DNA from: Promicromonospora citrea
Lineage (GTDB): Bacteria; Actinomycetota; Actinomycetes; Actinomycetales; Cellulomonadaceae
Length of the DNA stretch: 64,000 nucleotides
Assembly: GCF_013004695.1 (NCBI RefSeq)
Contig: NZ_JABEMG010000003.1
Location: forward strand, 1 to 64,000
Reading direction: 5' to 3'
The number at the start of each line of letters is the position of its first letter. The first letter of the stretch is position 1. This document shows, piece after piece, positions 26,299 to 34,217 of this stretch. The translations under genes were made by a program, and so were the position numbers. The notes below the pieces were generated by a model that saw nothing but the letters and a program-made list of their open reading frames with translations, was not told where the DNA came from and searched no databases.

Positions 26299-26652
26299 CT
26301 ACCGGAAGCCGGTGACCACCTTGTCGTCGCCCGCCGGCCCGCGGACGGTCAGGCCGCGCGCGGGCCGGCGGACGGCGACGAGCGCGTGGGGGACACCGGC
26401 GGCGACCGTGACGGCCTCGCCCGCGGGCACGACGACCGGGACGCCGTCGACCTCGAGCTCGACCGCGCCCTCCAGGACGACGTACACCTCGTCGCTGTCG
26501 CGGTGGAAGTGGGTCACGTCGTCGGCGAACGGCTCGTCGACGCGCCAGTGCAGGACCTGGAGCCGGTCGGAGGGGAGACCGTCGTCGGTGGGCGGGTGAG
26601 GCGCGGCGATCACCGTGAGGCGGCCGTCGAGGGAGATCCGGCGGAACGACAT
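26299..26652 (-). CDS. cupin-domain protein
   Basis: 117 residues, a single cupin barrel. The first motif is seen as THFHRDSDEVYVVLEGAVELEVDG (His, His and Glu metal ligands) and the second as GEAVTVAAGVPHALVAV (third His). Small single-domain cupins include isomerases, dioxygenases and ligand sensors, so the role is not assigned. The ATG at 26652 is the only start giving the usual compact length. It is followed closely by the 25712-26272 gene on the same strand. Confidence 0.78.
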   Translation of the reverse strand: MSFRRISLDGRLTVIAAPHPPTDDGLPSDRLQVLHWRVDEPFADDVTHFHRDSDEVYVVLEGAVELEVDGVPVVVPAGEAVTVAAGVPHALVAVRRPARGLTVRGPAGDDKVVTGFR

Positions 26653-26697
26653 CGGGGCAGTGTGGCAGGTGGGTCGGGCCGCTACCCTCCGGCGGTC

Positions 26698-26997
26698 ATG
26701 GCGGCCGTCGGAGAAGAGGATCGGGACGCGCGCCTCATCGCACGTGCAGGTGCGGTGGAGCGGTTTTTCCGGTCCGTCGGCACGGGGACGTCTCTCGTCG
26801 TCGTCGCGGTGGTCTCCTCGCTGACCGTGGGTGTCGCGGTCGGTACGGCCGCGTCCGTGGTGGTGTGTGCGACCGATCTCGCCGTGGCATCTTCCCTGAG
26901 ATGTCGCGATGTGTCTGCGAGGATGCGCCGCGACGGGGAACCTGGCGGGGAACGGGCCGTCTCCCGCGGGCACAAGAAAGCCCCCCACCGGACGTGA
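26698..26997 (+). CDS. possible small membrane protein, hypothetical
   Basis: 99 residues if real. The ATG lies 10 bases after a TACCCT box, which would make it nearly leaderless, and one hydrophobic stretch of about 28 residues (SLVVVAVVSSLTVGVAVGTA then ASVVV) looks like a membrane helix. Against this, the C-terminal third is Arg-rich with no family resemblance, and it runs into the terminator of tRNA-Arg on the other strand. I do not recognise it. Confidence 0.3.
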   Translation: MAAVGEEDRDARLIARAGAVERFFRSVGTGTSLVVVAVVSSLTVGVAVGTAASVVVCATDLAVASSLRCRDVSARMRRDGEPGGERAVSRGHKKAPHRT

Positions 26998-27012
26998 TGC
27001 CAGGTGAGGGGC
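26974..27012 (-). terminator. rho-independent terminator of tRNA-Arg
   Basis: On the minus strand GCCCCTCACC (27012-27003) pairs with GGTGGGGGGC (26989-26980) with one mismatch and is followed by TTTCTT. It starts 5 bases after the mature tRNA 3' end. Confidence 0.75.
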
Positions 27013-27016
27013 GCTG

Positions 27017-27089
27017 TGCGCCTGAAGGGATTCGAACCCCCGACCTTCTGCTCCGGAGGCAGACGCTCTATCCACTGAGCTACAGGCGC
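27017..27089 (-). tRNA. tRNA-Arg (anticodon CCG)
   Basis: The minus strand folds as a full cloverleaf of 73 bases including discriminator A. Acceptor GCGCCTG pairs with CAGGCGC, the D arm is AGCTCAGTGGATAGAGC, and the anticodon loop CTCCGGA is closed by TCTGC/GCAGA, giving anticodon CCG. The T arm contains GGTTCGAATCC. CCA is not encoded. It reads CGG arginine codons, which are common in this GC-rich genome. It is divergent from argS, 316 bp away. Confidence 0.95.
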
Positions 27090-27176
27090 GAGGCCGAGGT
27101 CGGGAGGCAGTGCCCCCGTATCGGCCGAACAGAGACTACCAGGTGGGCGGCACCCTTCGTGCATCGATACCGTGCA

Positions 27177-27241
27177 CCGCCGAGGTCGGTCACGTCGCTG
27201 CAGGTCGTCACAAGCGTGGGCCGACCTACCGACCTCGGCGG
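27177..27241. repeat. 14-bp inverted repeat between tRNA-Arg and argS
   Basis: CCGCCGAGGTCGGT (27177-27190) and ACCGACCTCGGCGG (27228-27241) are perfect inverted repeats with a 37-base loop. They lie in the 27090-27405 gap, which otherwise holds only the argS -10 box and the tRNA promoter region. The repeat lies upstream of the argS -10, so it could be an operator or a structured element but not an argS leader attenuator. Confidence 0.55.
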
Positions 27242-27393
27242 AACGGCGAGCAGGGAAGGGCGGGCTTGCCTCGACGACTTCCACGAGTATCGACGTGGCC
27301 GTCCAGGTGCGGGACCTGCGGACCGCGGACGTGGCACCGGTGCGAAAGGTTGGCGCCTGTGGACAACCGGGGCGGGCCGTCCGAGGCGGCCGA

Positions 27394-27399
27394 TAGAAT
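27394..27399 (+). promoter_or_regulatory. -10 box of leaderless argS
   Basis: TAGAAT is a near-perfect -10. The GTG start of argS begins 7 bases after it, where transcription should start, and no Shine-Dalgarno sequence is present. Confidence 0.6.
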
Positions 27400-27405
27400 C
27401 GATCC

Positions 27406-29067
27406 GTGACCCCCACCGAGCTCTCCGAAGCGCTGAGCGCTGCCCTAGCCGCGGCCGTTGCCGACGGCACACTCGCCCTGCCCGCCGACGCCGTCCCGGC
27501 CTCGGTCCACGTGGAGCGACCCCGGCAGCGAGAGCACGGGGACTGGGCCACCAACGTGGCCCTCCAGCTCGCGAAGAAGGCGGGCACGACGCCGCGCGCG
27601 CTCGCCGAGGACCTGGCAGCGCGCCTCGGTGCGACGCCGGGTATCGCGTCCGTGGACGTCGCGGGCCCGGGCTTCCTCAACATCACGCTCGACGCCGCGG
27701 CAGCGGGCGAGCTGGCCCGCACGATCGTCGAGGCAGGCCCGGCGTACGGCCGGGGCGACTCGCTCGCCGGCCAGGTGATCAACCTCGAGTACATCAGCGC
27801 CAACCCGACAGGGCCGCTGCACATCGGGCACACCCGCTGGGCCGCGCTGGGCGACTCGCTGGTGCGCATCCTGCGCGCCGCGGGCGCCGACGTCACGGCC
27901 GAGTACTACATCAACGACGCCGGCGCGCAGATGGACCGCTTCGGCGCGTCCGTGCTGGCGCGTGCGACGGGCGGCGAGGTGCCGGAGGGCGGCTACCGCG
28001 GCGAGTACGTCAAGGAGCTGGCCACCAAGGTGCTGGCCGACCGCCCGGACCTGCCCGAGCTGCCGCACGACGAGGCCGTCGCGGTCGCGCGCGAGGCCGG
28101 GTACGCCCACCAGCTCGCCGAGATCCGCGAGGTGCTGGAGAGCTTCGGCGTGCACTTCGACGTCTGGTTCTCCGAGCGGGACCTGCACAGCTCCGGTGCG
28201 GTGGAGAAGGCCGTCGCGCGCCTGCGCGAGCAGGGCCACGTCTTCGACCAGGACGGCGCCGTCTGGCTGCGCACCACGGACTTCACGGACGACAAGGACC
28301 GCGTGATGATCCGCGCGAACGGCGAGCCCACGTACTTCGCCGCCGACGCCGCCTACTACCTGTCCAAGAAGGACCGCGGGTTCCCCGGCAAGATCTACCT
28401 GCTCGGCGCCGACCACCACGGCTACATCAACCGCCTCAAGGCCATCGCGGCCTGCGCGGGCGACGACCCGGAGACGAACATCGAGGTGCTCATCGGGCAG
28501 CTCGTCAACGTCGGCGGGGCCAAGCTGTCCAAGCGCGCGGGCAACATCATCGAGCTGCGCGACCTCGTCGAGTGGATCGGTCGGGACGCCGTGCGCTACT
28601 CCCTGTCCCGCTACCCCGCGGACACGCCGCTGGAGCTGCAGGGCGAGGACATGATCAAGCAGTCCAACGACAACCCGGTCTTCTACGTCCAGTACGCGCA
28701 CAGCCGCACGGTCCAGATCGGGGCCAAGGCCGTCGAGCGCGGCGTGCGGCGCGCGGACGGGTTCGACCCGGCCCAGCTCTCGAACGCCTCCGAGGCGGCG
28801 CTGCTCGGCCGCCTCACCGAGTTCCCGCGGATCGTGGCGCAGGCCGCCGAACTGCGCGAGCCGCACCGCGTGGCCCGCTACCTCGAGGCCCTCGCCGGCG
28901 ACTTCCACGCCTGGTACAACGACGAGGCCAAGCTGCGCGTCACGCCGTACCCCGACGAGGAGGTCACCGACGCGCACCGCGCCCGCCTGTGGCTCAACGA
29001 CGCCGTCCGCACGGTCCTGGCCAACGGCCTCGACCTGCTCGGCGTGAGCGCGCCGGAGCGGATGTGA
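27406..29067 (+). CDS. argS: arginyl-tRNA synthetase
   Basis: 553 residues, normal for bacterial ArgRS. The N-terminal Add-1 domain (about 1-110) is followed by the class I HIGH motif in ANPTGPLHIGHTRWAALGD. The region equivalent to KMSKS reads GGAKLSKRAGNII. The C-terminal anticodon-binding helices include VQYAHSRTVQIGAKA and end near ALGDFHAWYND-like sequence. It charges tRNA-Arg, and a tRNA-Arg(CCG) gene lies just upstream on the other strand. The argS-lysA order is conserved in actinobacteria. The lysA start overlaps the argS stop by 4 bp. Confidence 0.96.
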   Translation: MTPTELSEALSAALAAAVADGTLALPADAVPASVHVERPRQREHGDWATNVALQLAKKAGTTPRALAEDLAARLGATPGIASVDVAGPGFLNITLDAAAAGELARTIVEAGPAYGRGDSLAGQVINLEYISANPTGPLHIGHTRWAALGDSLVRILRAAGADVTAEYYINDAGAQMDRFGASVLARATGGEVPEGGYRGEYVKELATKVLADRPDLPELPHDEAVAVAREAGYAHQLAEIREVLESFGVHFDVWFSERDLHSSGAVEKAVARLREQGHVFDQDGAVWLRTTDFTDDKDRVMIRANGEPTYFAADAAYYLSKKDRGFPGKIYLLGADHHGYINRLKAIAACAGDDPETNIEVLIGQLVNVGGAKLSKRAGNIIELRDLVEWIGRDAVRYSLSRYPADTPLELQGEDMIKQSNDNPVFYVQYAHSRTVQIGAKAVERGVRRADGFDPAQLSNASEAALLGRLTEFPRIVAQAAELREPHRVARYLEALAGDFHAWYNDEAKLRVTPYPDEEVTDAHRARLWLNDAVRTVLANGLDLLGVSAPERM

Positions 29068-30422
29068 CGGGCGCGCCCTGGTCGAGCGGCGTCGAGCGGG
29101 GCGCCGCGGGCGCCCTGACGGTCGCAGGCGTCGACGTGCGCGACCTCGCCGCGGAGCACGGCACCCCCGCCTACGTGCTCGACGAGGCGGACTTCCGCCG
29201 TCGGGCACGGGCGTACCGGACCGCTTTCGAGGCGGCGTTCGGCGCCGTCGGCACCGGCGTCGACGTGTACTACGCGGGCAAGGCGCTGCTCACGGTCGCC
29301 GTCGCGCGGTGGGCGCGCGAGGAGGGCCTGCGCGTCGACACCGCGTCGGGCGGCGAGCTCGCCGTCGCGCTGCGCGCCCAGGTGCCCGGGGCCGAGATCG
29401 GCCTGCACGGCAACAACAAGTCCGACGCCGAGATCCTGCGTGCCCTCGACGCCGGCGTGGGCCGCATCATCGTGGACTCGCTGGTCGAGATCGAGCGGGT
29501 CGCGCAGCTCGCGGCCGGGCGGGGCGTCGTCGCGCCGGTCATGGTGCGTGTGACGACCGGCGTGCACGCGGGCGGCCACGAGTACATCGCCACCGCGCAC
29601 GAGGACCAGAAGTTCGGGCTCTCGGTGAACACGTCGTCCGGGGAGACGAGCCCCGCGATGACCGCGCTGCTGGCCGTGCTGGAGCGCCCGGAGCTGCGGC
29701 TGCTCGGCATCCACTCCCACATCGGCTCCCAGATCCTCGACCCTGACGGGTTCGAGGCCGCGGCGAGCGTCGTGCTGCGCCTGCGTGCCGACCTGGCCGA
29801 GCGGTCGGGCGTGCTGGTCGACGAGGTGGACCTCGGCGGGGGTTACGGCATCGCGTACCTGCCGGGCGACGTCGCGCTCGACCCGGAGCGCGTGGCCAAG
29901 GACATCGCACAGTCGGTCGCGGGTGTGTGCCAGGAGCTCGGCACCAGCCTGCCGCGGTTCTCGATCGAGCCGGGCCGGGCGATCGTCGGGCCCGCGGGCC
30001 TCACCCTCTACACGGTCGGCACGGTCAAGCCCGTGACGGTCGCGGGCGAGTCCGGCGACTTCGTGCGCCTCTACGTCTCGGTGGACGGCGGCATGAGCGA
30101 CAACATCCGTCCCGCCCTGTACGGCGCGGCGTACCACGCGGAGGTCGTCGGACGGACGTCGGCCGCCGAGCCGGTCCTCGCGCGGGTGGTGGGCAAGCAC
30201 TGCGAGTCCGGTGACATCGTCGTGCACGAGGTGCAGCTCCCCGGCGACGTGCGCGCGGGCGACCTGCTCGCGGTCGCCGCGACGGGTGCCTACGGCCGCT
30301 CGATGGCGTCGAACTACAACATGCTGCCCCGTCCGCCGGTGCTCGCGGTGACGGACGGCGCGGCCCGCGTGCTCGTCCGCCGCGAGACGGAGGACGACCT
30401 GCTGGGGCTGGACCAGGGCTGA
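29064..30422 (+). CDS. lysA: diaminopimelate decarboxylase
   Basis: 452 residues from a GTG overlapping the argS stop (GTGA). The fold III PLP enzyme signs are VYYAGKALLTVAVARW (PLP-Lys), the HGNNKS segment, GIHSHIGSQI, the PLP-phosphate loop GGGYGIAY, SIEPGRAIVG, and the active-site Cys in GKHCESGD. It decarboxylates meso-diaminopimelate to lysine, the last step of lysine synthesis. In Mycobacterium tuberculosis hom, thrC, thrB and rho follow; here a DUF2798 gene and transposon debris follow instead. Confidence 0.95.
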   Translation: MTGAPWSSGVERGAAGALTVAGVDVRDLAAEHGTPAYVLDEADFRRRARAYRTAFEAAFGAVGTGVDVYYAGKALLTVAVARWAREEGLRVDTASGGELAVALRAQVPGAEIGLHGNNKSDAEILRALDAGVGRIIVDSLVEIERVAQLAAGRGVVAPVMVRVTTGVHAGGHEYIATAHEDQKFGLSVNTSSGETSPAMTALLAVLERPELRLLGIHSHIGSQILDPDGFEAAASVVLRLRADLAERSGVLVDEVDLGGGYGIAYLPGDVALDPERVAKDIAQSVAGVCQELGTSLPRFSIEPGRAIVGPAGLTLYTVGTVKPVTVAGESGDFVRLYVSVDGGMSDNIRPALYGAAYHAEVVGRTSAAEPVLARVVGKHCESGDIVVHEVQLPGDVRAGDLLAVAATGAYGRSMASNYNMLPRPPVLAVTDGAARVLVRRETEDDLLGLDQG

Positions 30423-30429
30423 CCACCGG

Positions 30430-30603
30430 TACAATCGTCGGGCCAGAAAGATTCAGGCTGGTGTGGTTATTCCAGCCCTCGGTCCTGCCGAGATGAAGTC
30501 GCGCCCGCCGGTGCGAACCCGTGGCGTCCCATCCCTCGACGAGGGGCGGCGGCGTCGGTCCGGATCAGCGGCTGCGCCCGTCGTCCCGGACAAGGAACCG
30601 GCG
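30430..30603 (+). promoter_or_regulatory. promoter and structured leader of the DUF2798 gene
   Basis: TACAAT at 30430-30435 is a good -10 just after lysA. The following leader of about 160 nt holds small hairpins: GGCTGG (30456-30461) with CCAGCC (30472-30477), and CTCGG (30478-30482) with CCGAG (30488-30492). An in-frame ATG at 30493 would extend the protein by 37 Arg/Pro-rich residues, but no ribosome site precedes it. Confidence 0.4.
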
Positions 30604-30867
30604 TTGAACAAGCGCATCCTGCTCACCCAGGTCATCATGACCTTCCTCATGGCCACGACGATGTCGGGCGTGATGAGCCTGATCTTCACGGGCCCGTCCC
30701 TGGAGTGGCTCGCCGCCTGGCCGCGGCAGATCCTCATCGCCTGGCCCATCGCCTTCGTGGCGACGATGGTCCTCTGGCCCGCCTCCATGGGCCTCGCCGG
30801 CGCGATCCTCCGCCCGCGGGCCGAGACCGCGCCCGCGGAGGCACCGCGGGCGGACGAGGCGGCCTAG
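30604..30867 (+). CDS. DUF2798-like small membrane protein
   Basis: 87 residues from a TTG with AAGGAA 6 bases upstream. Two membrane helices are clear: ILLTQVIMTFLMATTMSGVM (about 5-27) and LIAWPIAFVATMVLWPASMG (about 44-64). The intervening SLIFTGPSLEWLAAWPRQ matches the DUF2798 pattern. The function is unknown. Its stop codon CTAG region coincides with the edge of the degenerate IS5-type element, so the native C-terminus may have been altered by the insertion. Confidence 0.6.
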   Translation: MNKRILLTQVIMTFLMATTMSGVMSLIFTGPSLEWLAAWPRQILIAWPIAFVATMVLWPASMGLAGAILRPRAETAPAEAPRADEAA

Positions 30868-31767
30868 GCCGTGTGCGGCGAATCGCGGAGCCGGAGGATG
30901 ATCGTGGCGATGGCCAGTACCGAGCGGAAGTAGGCGGCTCGTTTGGTAAAGCGTGTGGCCAGAGCACGGAACTGCTGGGGCCGGTAGAAGCACCGCTCCA
31001 CGATGTCGCGTCCCGGGTAGGCCTCGGCGTCGAACACCGGCGGGCGCCCGCCGCGGTTACCACGGCGCAGCCGATGGGCCGCGTGGTCCTTTTCTCCGGG
31101 CTGACCAGCGTGATGCGACGCTAGCGCAGCGCACGACGGTAGACGGGCTGGAGTAGGCCTTGTCCGCCAGCACCCGGTCCGGCCTCTGACGAGGCCGGCC
31201 GGGCCCGTCCCGCTTGACCGAGACCTGGTCCAGCAGCGGCAGCAGCTGGGGGTCGTCCCCGGCCTGCCCGGGCGTGAGGATCACGCTCATCGGCAACCCA
31301 CGCCCGTCGACCGTGAGGTGGATTTGGAGGTCAGGCAGCCCCGGGACCTGCCGAGCGGTTCATCAGCGACCGCGAGGCCCTCGATCCACCCGGTCTTGCT
31401 GCCCTTTTTTCCGGGCTCCCGCCGCATCGTGGTGGGCCGGACGTTGGTCGAGTCGACCGGGAACGTCCACCCCACGACTCCGACAGAGTCGTCCTTGACA
31501 ATCACGCGGTCCAGGATCTGCTCCCAGGTGCCGTCCTTCGTCCAGACCCGCAGACGTTCGTGCAGCGTCTTCCACGGCCCGCCACGGCGCACCGGTCCGC
31601 AACCGCCCCAAGATCCCGTTGATCACTCGCCGGTGATCCCGCCACCTGCCACCCCGACGACCATCCGCCGAAGGCAGCAACGGCTCGATCCGCGCCCAGG
31701 CCGCATCCGTCAGCTCACCAGGCCCAACACCCACACCCGGACATTGCCAACGCTGTGACCAGGCCAT
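30865..31767 (-). pseudogene. decayed IS5-family transposase
   Basis: Four pieces of one transposase lie in order on the minus strand in different frames. They are ELTDAAWARIEPLLPSADGR (ending near 31600); the part with TFPVDSTNVRPTT (first catalytic Asp); the part with MSVILTPGQAGDDPQLLPLL and LADKAYS (second Asp); and the C-terminal VERCFYRPQQFRALATRFTK (Glu, down to 30868). At least three frameshifts separate them, so it cannot make an active enzyme. The pattern is that of the IS427/IS1647-like groups of IS5. Terminal inverted repeats were not found with confidence. Confidence 0.85.
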
Positions 31768-32293
31768 TCACAGGACATGCCTGAGGGCTGTCCGGCAGTG
31801 CCCCAGCCGCAACTCCCGTGGCCTCCGGTCGGATGCTGGCGGATCGGGCGACGTGCGCGACCGTCATAGGGCCGTCCTGTACGCCCAGGCGGAGGGGCAT
31901 CGGCCGATGTCCGGTGAACTGAGCGACGTGCTGGCTCGGAGTCGCCGTGTCTCGCACCCTGCGTGGGTCGCGGCCTGCTCAACGGCGGCGGAGTCGTGCC
32001 TGAGTGCAAGCGGACCAGTACGCACGCCCGAGACGCGGGTGGCCGGTATCGACCGTGGGCGACAGGTCGCAAGGACGACTGCGGCGACGTTCGGACTCAC
32101 GGTAGCGACGATCCGCGACTCGGACGCGGGCGCACCAGGGGGCGGTCTCAGCGAGCCGCGCGACGACGCAGTTGAGTCCCTGATAGTGGTGTAGCGCGGT
32201 CGCCGGGTGCGTCGTCTTCGACGTGACGTAGTGCGGCCACCGCGTGATCCTTCGAGTGAACCTTCCACAGCACTCTCGAACGGAAACATCACG
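31768..32293. other. gene-free debris between IS remnants
   Basis: No credible gene, RNA or repeat is seen in these 526 bases. Possible frames on both strands lack family resemblance and show no start context. The last 90 bases, with GTGATCCTTCGAGTGAA just before the IS256-type start, look like the outer end of that element. Confidence 0.5.
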
Positions 32294-32407
32294 ATGACCG
32301 CACCCCATATTGTTGACCCTGCCGGTCTGCTTGGCGAGGCTCTGGCGGAGGCCTCCCCGGACCTGATGCGTGACCTGCTGCAGACGATGATCAACGCCCT
32401 GCTGTGA
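32294..32407 (+). pseudogene. N-terminal fragment of an IS256-family transposase
   Basis: Only 37 codons remain: MTAPHIVDPAGLLGEALAEA then SPDLMRDLLQTMINALL. This is the usual opening of actinobacterial IS256 (IS1081-like) transposases. The apparent TGA stop at 32405 is the first three bases of an inserted IS3-type end (TGAACCGCCCCGGG), so the gene was broken by that insertion. The rest of the transposase is missing from the window. Confidence 0.75.
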
Positions 32408-32937
32408 ACCGCCCCGGGTTCGGTGGAGAGCTCACTGGTTGACAGTTGCTGGCTCTCCGGCCGGGGCTTGAGCGTAGTAGATCTCCTCGACGGCGGCGGG
32501 GGTGCGGTAGTCGAGGGTGGAATGGACGCGGCGGTTGTTGAACCACTCGACCCACTCGGCGGTGGCGAACTCGACGTCGGCGAGCGTCTTCCACGCGCCG
32601 AGGTGAAAGACGGTGGTGTCGATGCACTCGGCCTTGAACAGGCCCACGATCGTCTCCATCAGGGCGTTGTCGTAGGCGTCGCCGACGGTCCCGACCGACG
32701 GGGTCAGACCTTCCAGCGCGAGTCGTTCGACGTAGCGCACGCTGACGTACTGGGACCCGGCATCCGAGTGGTGGATGACACCGCCGGTGATCGGGCGGCC
32801 CTGGTGAGCCCGGGCCCAGGTCCCCATCCGCAGCGCGGCCAGGACCAGGTCGGTGTGCTTGGTGCGTGCGGCGTGCCAGCCCACGATGCGCTGGGCGAAG
32901 ACGTCCACGACGAACGCGACGTAGACGAACCCGGGAC
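32405..32937 (-). pseudogene. IS3-family remnant, C-terminal half of OrfB
   Basis: The minus-strand frame reads GFVYVAFVVDVFAQRIVGW, GVIHHSDAGSQYVSVRY (catalytic Asp), GDAYDNALMETI (catalytic Glu) and the ending FNNRRVHSTLDYRTPAAVEE. This is the second half of an IS3-group integrase-like OrfB, stopping at 32432. Its outer end begins TGAACCGCCCC at 32405. The N-terminal half and orfA are gone, cut off where the next IS3 element begins near 32933-32938. Confidence 0.85.
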
Positions 32938-33001
32938 TGCCCCAGGAACGGTTGACATCTGATCTGTACCGGCCTGAGGTCGGTGCTGGAAGGATGTCGT
33001 T

Positions 33002-33286
33002 GTGCCCAAGCCTTACCCACCCGAGTTTCGTCGCGACGTGATCGCGGTCGCCCGTCAGGGACAGACGCCGATCGCCCAGGTCGCCAAGGACTTCGGGATC
33101 ACCGAGTCGTGCCTGCGCCGCTGGTTAAAGGCCGCGCAGGTCGAGGACGGGGACCGTCCCGGCGTCACGGCCAAGGAGTCCGAAGAGCTGCGTGAGCTGC
33201 GTAAGCGCACCCGGTTGCTGGAGCAGGAGAACGAGATCCTGCGCAGGGCGGCGGCGTACTTCGCCAAAGAGATCTCCCCAAAATGA
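33002..33286 (+). CDS. IS3-family transposase OrfA
   Basis: 94 residues from a GTG with GGAAGGA 8 bases upstream. The N-terminal helix-turn-helix (YPPEFRRDVIAVARQG, then IAQVAKDFGITESCLRRWLK) binds the IS ends. A leucine-zipper-like helix follows (ELRELRKRTRLLEQENEILRR). It ends in an A-rich CCCCAAAATGA stretch overlapping orfB by 4 bp, where ribosomes may slip to make a fused transposase or restart on the ATG. Confidence 0.9.
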   Translation: MPKPYPPEFRRDVIAVARQGQTPIAQVAKDFGITESCLRRWLKAAQVEDGDRPGVTAKESEELRELRKRTRLLEQENEILRRAAAYFAKEISPK

Positions 33287-34176
33287 CCTACCCGCTGGTC
33301 CAAGAGCTTGCCGCTGACGGTCTGCCCGTCGCGGTGACCTGCCGGGTACTGGGCTTCTCCCGTCAGGGCTACTACAAGTGGCGCGCGTGCCCGGTCACCG
33401 ATGCCCAGTGGCGTCAGGCCCACCTGATCAACGCCGCCCACGACATCCACATCGATGATCCGGAGTTCGGCTACCGCCTCATCAGCGATGACCTGAAAGA
33501 CGCCGGGCATGTCGTGAGCGAGAACACGGTGCACGCGTTGTGCCGGCAGGTCGGGATCGTCTCGGTGATCCACCGCAAGAAGGGCACCGGGCGCAAGGCC
33601 GGCCCGCCCGTGCACGACGACCTCGTGCAACGCGTGTTCACCGCGACCGAGCCGAACCGGTTGTGGCTCACCGATATCACCGAGCACCCCACGAGTGAGG
33701 GCAAGCTCTACCTCTGCGCGATCAAGGACGTGTACTCCGGGCGGATCGTGGGCTACTCGATCGACTCGCGGATGAAGGCCCGCCTGGCCGTGGACGCGCT
33801 GAACCATGCTGTGACCAGGCGCGATGTCATCCCCGCGACCGGGGAAACTGTTGGCACGGTGCTGCACTCGGACCGCGGGTCGCAGTTCCGGTCCAAGAAG
33901 CTGCGCCGTGCCCTCAAAGCCCACCAGATCACCGGATCGATGGGCCGAGTCGGCGCCTGCGGAGACAACGCGGCGATGGAATCGTTCTTCTCCCTGCTGC
34001 AGAAGAACGTCCTGAACAGGCGACCCTGGGCCACCCGTGAGCAACTGCGGTTGGCGATCGTGACCTGGATCGAGCGGACCTACCACCGCCGTCGCCGGCA
34101 ACGTCGTCTGGGTCGTATGACGCCGATCGAGTTCGAGACCGTCTACGCTGACCGGACCCTGGCCCTCGCGGCCTGA
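33283..34176 (+). CDS. IS3-family transposase OrfB (DDE integrase core)
   Basis: 297 residues. An HTH_21-like segment (VTCRVLGFSRQGYYKWR, GYRLISDDLKDAG) precedes the rve core. The catalytic residues are seen: Asp in LWLTDITEH, Asp in VLHSDRGSQFRSKK, and Glu in NAAMESFFSLLQKNVL. The end RRRRQRRLGRMTPIEFE is typical. It starts with an ATG overlapping the orfA stop. The protein appears intact, so the element may still move. Confidence 0.93.
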   Translation: MTYPLVQELAADGLPVAVTCRVLGFSRQGYYKWRACPVTDAQWRQAHLINAAHDIHIDDPEFGYRLISDDLKDAGHVVSENTVHALCRQVGIVSVIHRKKGTGRKAGPPVHDDLVQRVFTATEPNRLWLTDITEHPTSEGKLYLCAIKDVYSGRIVGYSIDSRMKARLAVDALNHAVTRRDVIPATGETVGTVLHSDRGSQFRSKKLRRALKAHQITGSMGRVGACGDNAAMESFFSLLQKNVLNRRPWATREQLRLAIVTWIERTYHRRRRQRRLGRMTPIEFETVYADRTLALAA

Positions 34177-34217
34177 CCCACCAAAGAAGACGTGTCAACC
34201 GTTCCTGGGGCAGTCCC

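Larger units (their letters stand above)
32933..34217 (+). mobile_element. complete IS3-family insertion sequence with 25-bp perfect inverted repeats
   Basis: GGGACTGCCCCAGGAACGGT (start of the left repeat, 32933-32957) returns as its exact complement at 34193-34217; the whole 25 bases match. Using TG...CA ends the element would be 32938-34212. Both reading frames (orfA 33002-33286, orfB 33283-34176) are intact. No direct target repeat is visible: the left flank is the older IS3 remnant and the right flank is inside an RHS gene. That suggests a deletion or recombination at this element. Confidence 0.88.

Noticed and set aside
26865-29063. In-frame extension running into argS and lysA from upstream
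   Set aside because: The upstream part lies in another frame over argS, gives Arg/Gly-rich sequence, and crosses the tRNA gene; lysA starts at the GTG at 29064.
30865-31767. Functional IS5 transposase made by programmed frameshifting
   Set aside because: At least three frame changes would be needed, more than the single slip known for some IS5 members, and no slippery heptamers are at the junctions.
27017-34217. Genomic island integrated at the tRNA-Arg gene
   Set aside because: The tRNA is about 3.8 kb from the mobile region with argS and lysA between them, there is no integrase, and no direct repeat of the tRNA 3' end was seen.
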